The notes under the pieces were generated by a model. It was not told the DNA's origin and ran no database searches. It was given only the letters and a program-made list of their open reading frames with translations. This document shows, in pieces, positions 12,419 to 14,850 of a DNA stretch of 14,850 bases. Both the position numbers and the translations under genes were made by a program. Source of the DNA: JAJZCD01 sp964570005 (GTDB taxonomy: Bacteria; Patescibacteriota; Saccharimonadia; Saccharimonadales; UBA4665); assembly GCA_964570005.1 (NCBI GenBank), contig CAZMWE010000025.1:1-14850 (forward strand). Reading direction: 5' to 3'. Within the stretch, counting starts at the first letter, position 1. Every line of letters begins with the position of its first letter.

Positions 12419-13271
12419 TTTAGAAATCAGCAGGGCACAGCGTCTGGACCAAAAGGTTGTCGAATTATTGCCAGAGCTCAGCCGGGCATTTGCCGCACGA
12501 TTGATTGAAGATGGTAAGGTTACCGTAAATGGCGCCGTGCAAACCAAGACAGGATATAAACTTCGGGAGAATGATGAGGTTATCGTAGGTTATGATACCT
12601 CGGAACTTCACCAGATTCCCAACATCGATCTGCCGATCGTGTACGAAGATGATGGCTGTGTGGTCATAGTCAAACCGGTTGGAGTTTTGAGCCATAGCAA
12701 AGGCGCGTTCAACCCCGAAGCTACTGTCGCTACCTGGCTCCGCTCACGACTTAAATGCGGACTGAATGGGGAACGGGGCGGTATCGTACATCGACTAGAC
12801 CGCGCAACTAGCGGCGTAATGATCTGTGCCAAAACACCCGAGGCACTACATTGGTTGCAAAAGCAATTTGCCACGCGCAATGTGCACAAAACATACGCGG
12901 CCGTGGTCACCGGCCATATGGATCCGGCCGAGGCTATCATCGACATGCCCATTGAGCGCAATCCCAAGCTGCCCGCCACGTTCCGCGTTGGCGCGCAGGG
13001 CAAATCTGCCAAAACCGCATATAAAACTGTCGCTACAGACGGCAATTACAGCCTGCTGGAGTTGAGGCCCGAAACCGGCCGTACCCACCAGCTGCGTGTA
13101 CATCTTGAGCATTTTCACCACCCGATTGTCGGTGACATGCTTTACGGCGGCAAGCCGGCCGAACGGTTATATTTACACGCCGAGTCACTAGAAATCACGA
13201 TCCTAAAAAACCACGAACGCAAGGTGTTTACCGCACCGATACCACCGGAATTTAAGGAGAAGCTGGCATGA
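12411..13271 (+). CDS. rluD: RluA/RluD-family pseudouridine synthase
   Basis: Enzymes of this family isomerise uridines in 23S rRNA (RluD, RluC) or in tRNA and rRNA (RluA). The 286-residue protein starts with an S4-type RNA-binding domain (about 1-60: RLDQKVVELLPELSRAFAARL, KVTVNGAVQTKTGYKL). The catalytic domain has VKPVGVLSH, GGIVHRLDRATSGVMI with catalytic Asp130, and RPETGRTHQLRVH. The order is that of RluD. The gene name is by family; the exact target uridines cannot be read from sequence. The start overlaps the C39-like gene by 8 bp and the stop overlaps holB by 4 bp (ATGA), showing tight coupling. Confidence 0.9.
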   Translation: MPNLEISRAQRLDQKVVELLPELSRAFAARLIEDGKVTVNGAVQTKTGYKLRENDEVIVGYDTSELHQIPNIDLPIVYEDDGCVVIVKPVGVLSHSKGAFNPEATVATWLRSRLKCGLNGERGGIVHRLDRATSGVMICAKTPEALHWLQKQFATRNVHKTYAAVVTGHMDPAEAIIDMPIERNPKLPATFRVGAQGKSAKTAYKTVATDGNYSLLELRPETGRTHQLRVHLEHFHHPIVGDMLYGGKPAERLYLHAESLEITILKNHERKVFTAPIPPEFKEKLA

Positions 13272-14005
13272 ATACAGCCAACACATCGGCACACGCCGTA
13301 GCAGATGTCCAGCTCGACCATTTCCTGGCAAACCCCACGCACGCATTGCTATTAACCGGCACAGACCGTACCCAGAAAGCCGCCGAACTAGCGATGAAGC
13401 TGCTCGGCACCTCCAACCTGGAGAGTCAGCCTCATTACCGCGAAGTTGCACCAGAGAAGGACAGTATATCCATTGCACAGATCCGGGAACTCATAAGTTT
13501 TTTTCGTCTCAAGGTGCCGGGTACGGCAAAGATTAAGCGCGTGGCAGTCATCCAGGATGCAAGCACCATGGGCGTCGAAGCCCAAAACGCTCTGCTAAAG
13601 CTGCTTGAAGAGCCACCGGCCGATTCAGTGTTAGTTCTTACTAGCACCCATCCGGAAAGTCTGCTGACCACCATCCGTTCCCGGGTACAAACGGTCCATT
13701 TGCCCGAAACGAGCCAAGCGCCTGATACGGAAGCAGTCCAGCTAGCCAAGCAGGTACTGGCCAGCAGCACCTATGACCGATTGCTGCTGGTCGATAACTT
13801 GGCTAAACAAAAGGAGGCGACGCTGACACTCGTAGCCACGCTTACTGCCATAGCCATGGCCACCCTGGAAACTGCCGCGCGTAAACAAAGCTCCAGCGTA
13901 GACCGCTGGAAAACTGTACTACAGGCAGCACATACGGCGGAAGAGGCACTGCTACGCAGCGGCAACACCAAACTGGTACTCACTGAGCTTATGCTTGCAG
14001 TGTAG
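13268..14005 (+). CDS. holB: DNA polymerase III subunit delta'
   Basis: Delta' is part of the clamp loader that opens and places the beta sliding clamp at primed DNA. The 245-residue protein has SIAQIRELISFFRLKVP (67-83), then the sensor and lid region IKRVAVIQDASTMGVEAQNA, ALLKLLEEPP (108-117) and VLTSTHPESLLTTIRSRV (123-140), the best-conserved block of DnaX/HolB proteins. The P-loop is degenerate (GTDRTQKA, 31-38) and the SRC motif reads SRV. There is no cysteine at all, so the usual zinc module is missing. It is shorter than E. coli HolB (334 residues), mainly at the zinc module and C-terminal domain. Position after rluD in an overlapping arrangement suggests co-expression. Confidence 0.9.
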   Translation: MNTANTSAHAVADVQLDHFLANPTHALLLTGTDRTQKAAELAMKLLGTSNLESQPHYREVAPEKDSISIAQIRELISFFRLKVPGTAKIKRVAVIQDASTMGVEAQNALLKLLEEPPADSVLVLTSTHPESLLTTIRSRVQTVHLPETSQAPDTEAVQLAKQVLASSTYDRLLLVDNLAKQKEATLTLVATLTAIAMATLETAARKQSSSVDRWKTVLQAAHTAEEALLRSGNTKLVLTELMLAV

Positions 14006-14031
14006 GCACACTGTCGCACGCTTGCCCCATA

Positions 14032-14040
14032 TGCTACACT
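14032..14040 (+). promoter_or_regulatory. extended -10 promoter of the TPR gene
   Basis: TGCTACACT is a TGn extended -10 with hexamer TACACT (14035-14040). The predicted start near 14047 gives a leader of about 7 nt before ATG 14054, too short for a Shine-Dalgarno. The -35 is poor, as is common for extended -10 promoters. Confidence 0.4.
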
Positions 14041-14053
14041 AGTATGCATAACT

Positions 14054-14707
14054 ATGTACGAGCTATTGATCGTCGCGGTGTTTGGTGTGTTGGCGGTAGG
14101 CGCCACTAAGCTCAACGATGACGAGATCACCGATATCTCCCGTAAGGTCGGCGACCGTATGGGTAAATTGTGGGATATTGCTCACCAGGGTATGCGCGAA
14201 AACCGGTTTCTGCGCGCCGAAAAAGCCTTGCTTACCATCTTGAAGATCGACGAAAAGAACGCCGCCGCCTACAACCGCTTAGGGATTCTGTACGCCAAGC
14301 AGAAGGAGTACCGCGACGCCATCGAGTGTTTCGAAATCGCCAGCTCCATCGAAGCCACACCCTCAAGTTTGCATAACTTGGGGCTTATTTATTATGAAAC
14401 GGAAAACTACGAAAAGGCAGCGATTGCATTTGAGGCCGCTCTCAAGCTTGAAGACAGCCTGGCCGCACGACACGTAGCCTACGCCAAGGTGAGCGAAAAA
14501 CTCGGCAATGAAAAGCTCATGTTCGATAGCTTGCGCCGCGCCGTTGAGCTCGAGCCAAATAGGGAAACCTACACGTTGCTTATGCAAGCTTACGAAGAAC
14601 GCGGCATGCAGGCCGAGGCGGATATGATCGGCGAGAAGCTCAAACGCCTCATTGTACCGGCCGGCCGGCCCAGGCGTATCTTGCGCCCTCGTCGGGTGGT
14701 GATTTAG
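14054..14707 (+). CDS. tetratricopeptide-repeat protein with N-terminal membrane segment
   Basis: The 217-residue protein begins with a short hydrophobic stretch (residues 3-18, LLIVAVFGVLAVGA) that may anchor it. After it come about four TPR-like helical pairs at roughly 40-68, 72-100, 104-135 and 138-168. These show typical spacing: AYNRLGILYAKQKEYRDAIE, SSLHNLGLIYYETENYEKAA, and AVELEPN. TPR proteins serve as scaffolds for protein complexes, and no enzyme motif is present. The C-terminus is strikingly basic (RPRRILRPRR, 206-214) and could bind nucleic acid or acidic lipids. The partner is unknown. The start codon choice is supported by the short leader from the extended -10 promoter, and the gene is separated from holB by 48 nt. 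Confidence 0.8.
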   Translation: MYELLIVAVFGVLAVGATKLNDDEITDISRKVGDRMGKLWDIAHQGMRENRFLRAEKALLTILKIDEKNAAAYNRLGILYAKQKEYRDAIECFEIASSIEATPSSLHNLGLIYYETENYEKAAIAFEAALKLEDSLAARHVAYAKVSEKLGNEKLMFDSLRRAVELEPNRETYTLLMQAYEERGMQAEADMIGEKLKRLIVPAGRPRRILRPRRVVI

Positions 14708-14720
14708 TTCGCCTGCAAGC

Positions 14721-14749
14721 TTGAGATTTTACCCCTGTTTTGGTACACT
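14721..14749 (+). promoter_or_regulatory. tRNA-Thr promoter
   Basis: TTGAGA (14721-14726, 5 of 6), 17-nt spacer, TACACT (14744-14749, 4 of 6). The expected start near 14756 gives a 5' leader of about 20 nt for RNase P removal. Confidence 0.55.
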
Positions 14750-14775
14750 ACTCCGGTAACCGATAGCGGGTGTAC

Positions 14776-14850
14776 GCCGACATAGCTCAGTGGCTAGAGC
14801 GGCTGTTTTGTAAACAGCGGGTCGTGGGTTCGAATCCCTCTGTCGGCTCC
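14776..14850 (+). tRNA. tRNA-Thr (anticodon UGU)
   Basis: A full cloverleaf is visible: acceptor GCCGACA / TGTCGGC, D-stem GCTC / GAGC with an 8-nt loop, anticodon stem GCTGT / ACAGC and loop TTTGTAA. The anticodon TGT reads ACA (Thr). The variable loop is GGGTC and the T-loop TTCGAAT. The T-stem GTGGG / CCCTC has a T-T mismatch at its second pair. The discriminator base is T at 14848, followed by CC at the window edge, so an encoded CCA is likely but its A is not visible. Confidence 0.95.

Noticed and set aside
1..14850. CRISPR array, insertion sequence or prophage
   Set aside because: No direct repeats with regular spacing, no transposase or integrase, and no terminal inverted repeats were seen.

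Overview
The window looks like a chromosomal segment from a reduced-genome bacterium of the Candidate Phyla Radiation, most like Saccharibacteria (TM7). This assignment is inference. It rests on compact operons with start/stop overlaps, cysteine-free (zinc-free) versions of ribosomal proteins L36 and S4, the order secY-infA-rpmJ-rpsM-rpsK-rpsD-rpoA-rplQ-rplM-rpsI without adk or map, and many small proteins with no recognisable family. TGA, TAA and TAG all serve as stops, so a UGA-recoded lineage (Gracilibacteria, Absconditabacteria) is unlikely. All genes called lie on the + strand.

Layout. Positions 1-2350 are an accessory block: the 3' end of an alpha/beta-hydrolase gene, a 361-residue protein whose C-terminal half carries a PD-(D/E)XK-nuclease-like residue pattern, and an unrecognised 163-residue protein. 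secY (2519-4033) follows with its own promoter, then a single-pass membrane protein with four cysteines (4073-4570). A strong promoter at 4612-4641 and a structured leader of about 80 nt open the infA-rpmJ-rpsM-rpsK-rpsD-rpoA-rplQ-rplM-rpsI operon (4729-8887), which ends at a terminator hairpin (8928-8956). This operon makes initiation factor 1, ribosomal proteins of both subunits and the RNA polymerase alpha subunit, so translation and transcription machinery are produced together.

From 8994 to 10235 lie a membrane-anchored CHAP-type amidase/peptidase and a stand-alone prephenate-dehydratase-like protein with altered motifs. Next is a regulatory-looking gap (a perfect 14-bp palindrome, a candidate promoter and a terminator-like hairpin). 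Then comes a tightly packed operon: an unknown small ORF with an unclear start, trpS, a C39-like cysteine peptidase, an RluD-family pseudouridine synthase and DNA polymerase III delta'. These genes touch or overlap, implying translational coupling. A TPR protein with an N-terminal hydrophobic segment follows from its own promoter, and the window ends in a promoter and tRNA-Thr(UGU) gene.

Genes that begin a transcript directly behind a -10 box (1818, 4073, 8994, 14054) appear leaderless or nearly so. Operon-internal genes mostly carry Shine-Dalgarno sequences. The most interesting items are the infA leader, in which a 10-bp AU-rich hairpin abuts the start codon while a strong GGAGGAG sits 56 nt upstream, the predicted nuclease-like gene and its unknown partner upstream of secY, and the divergent PDT-like protein.
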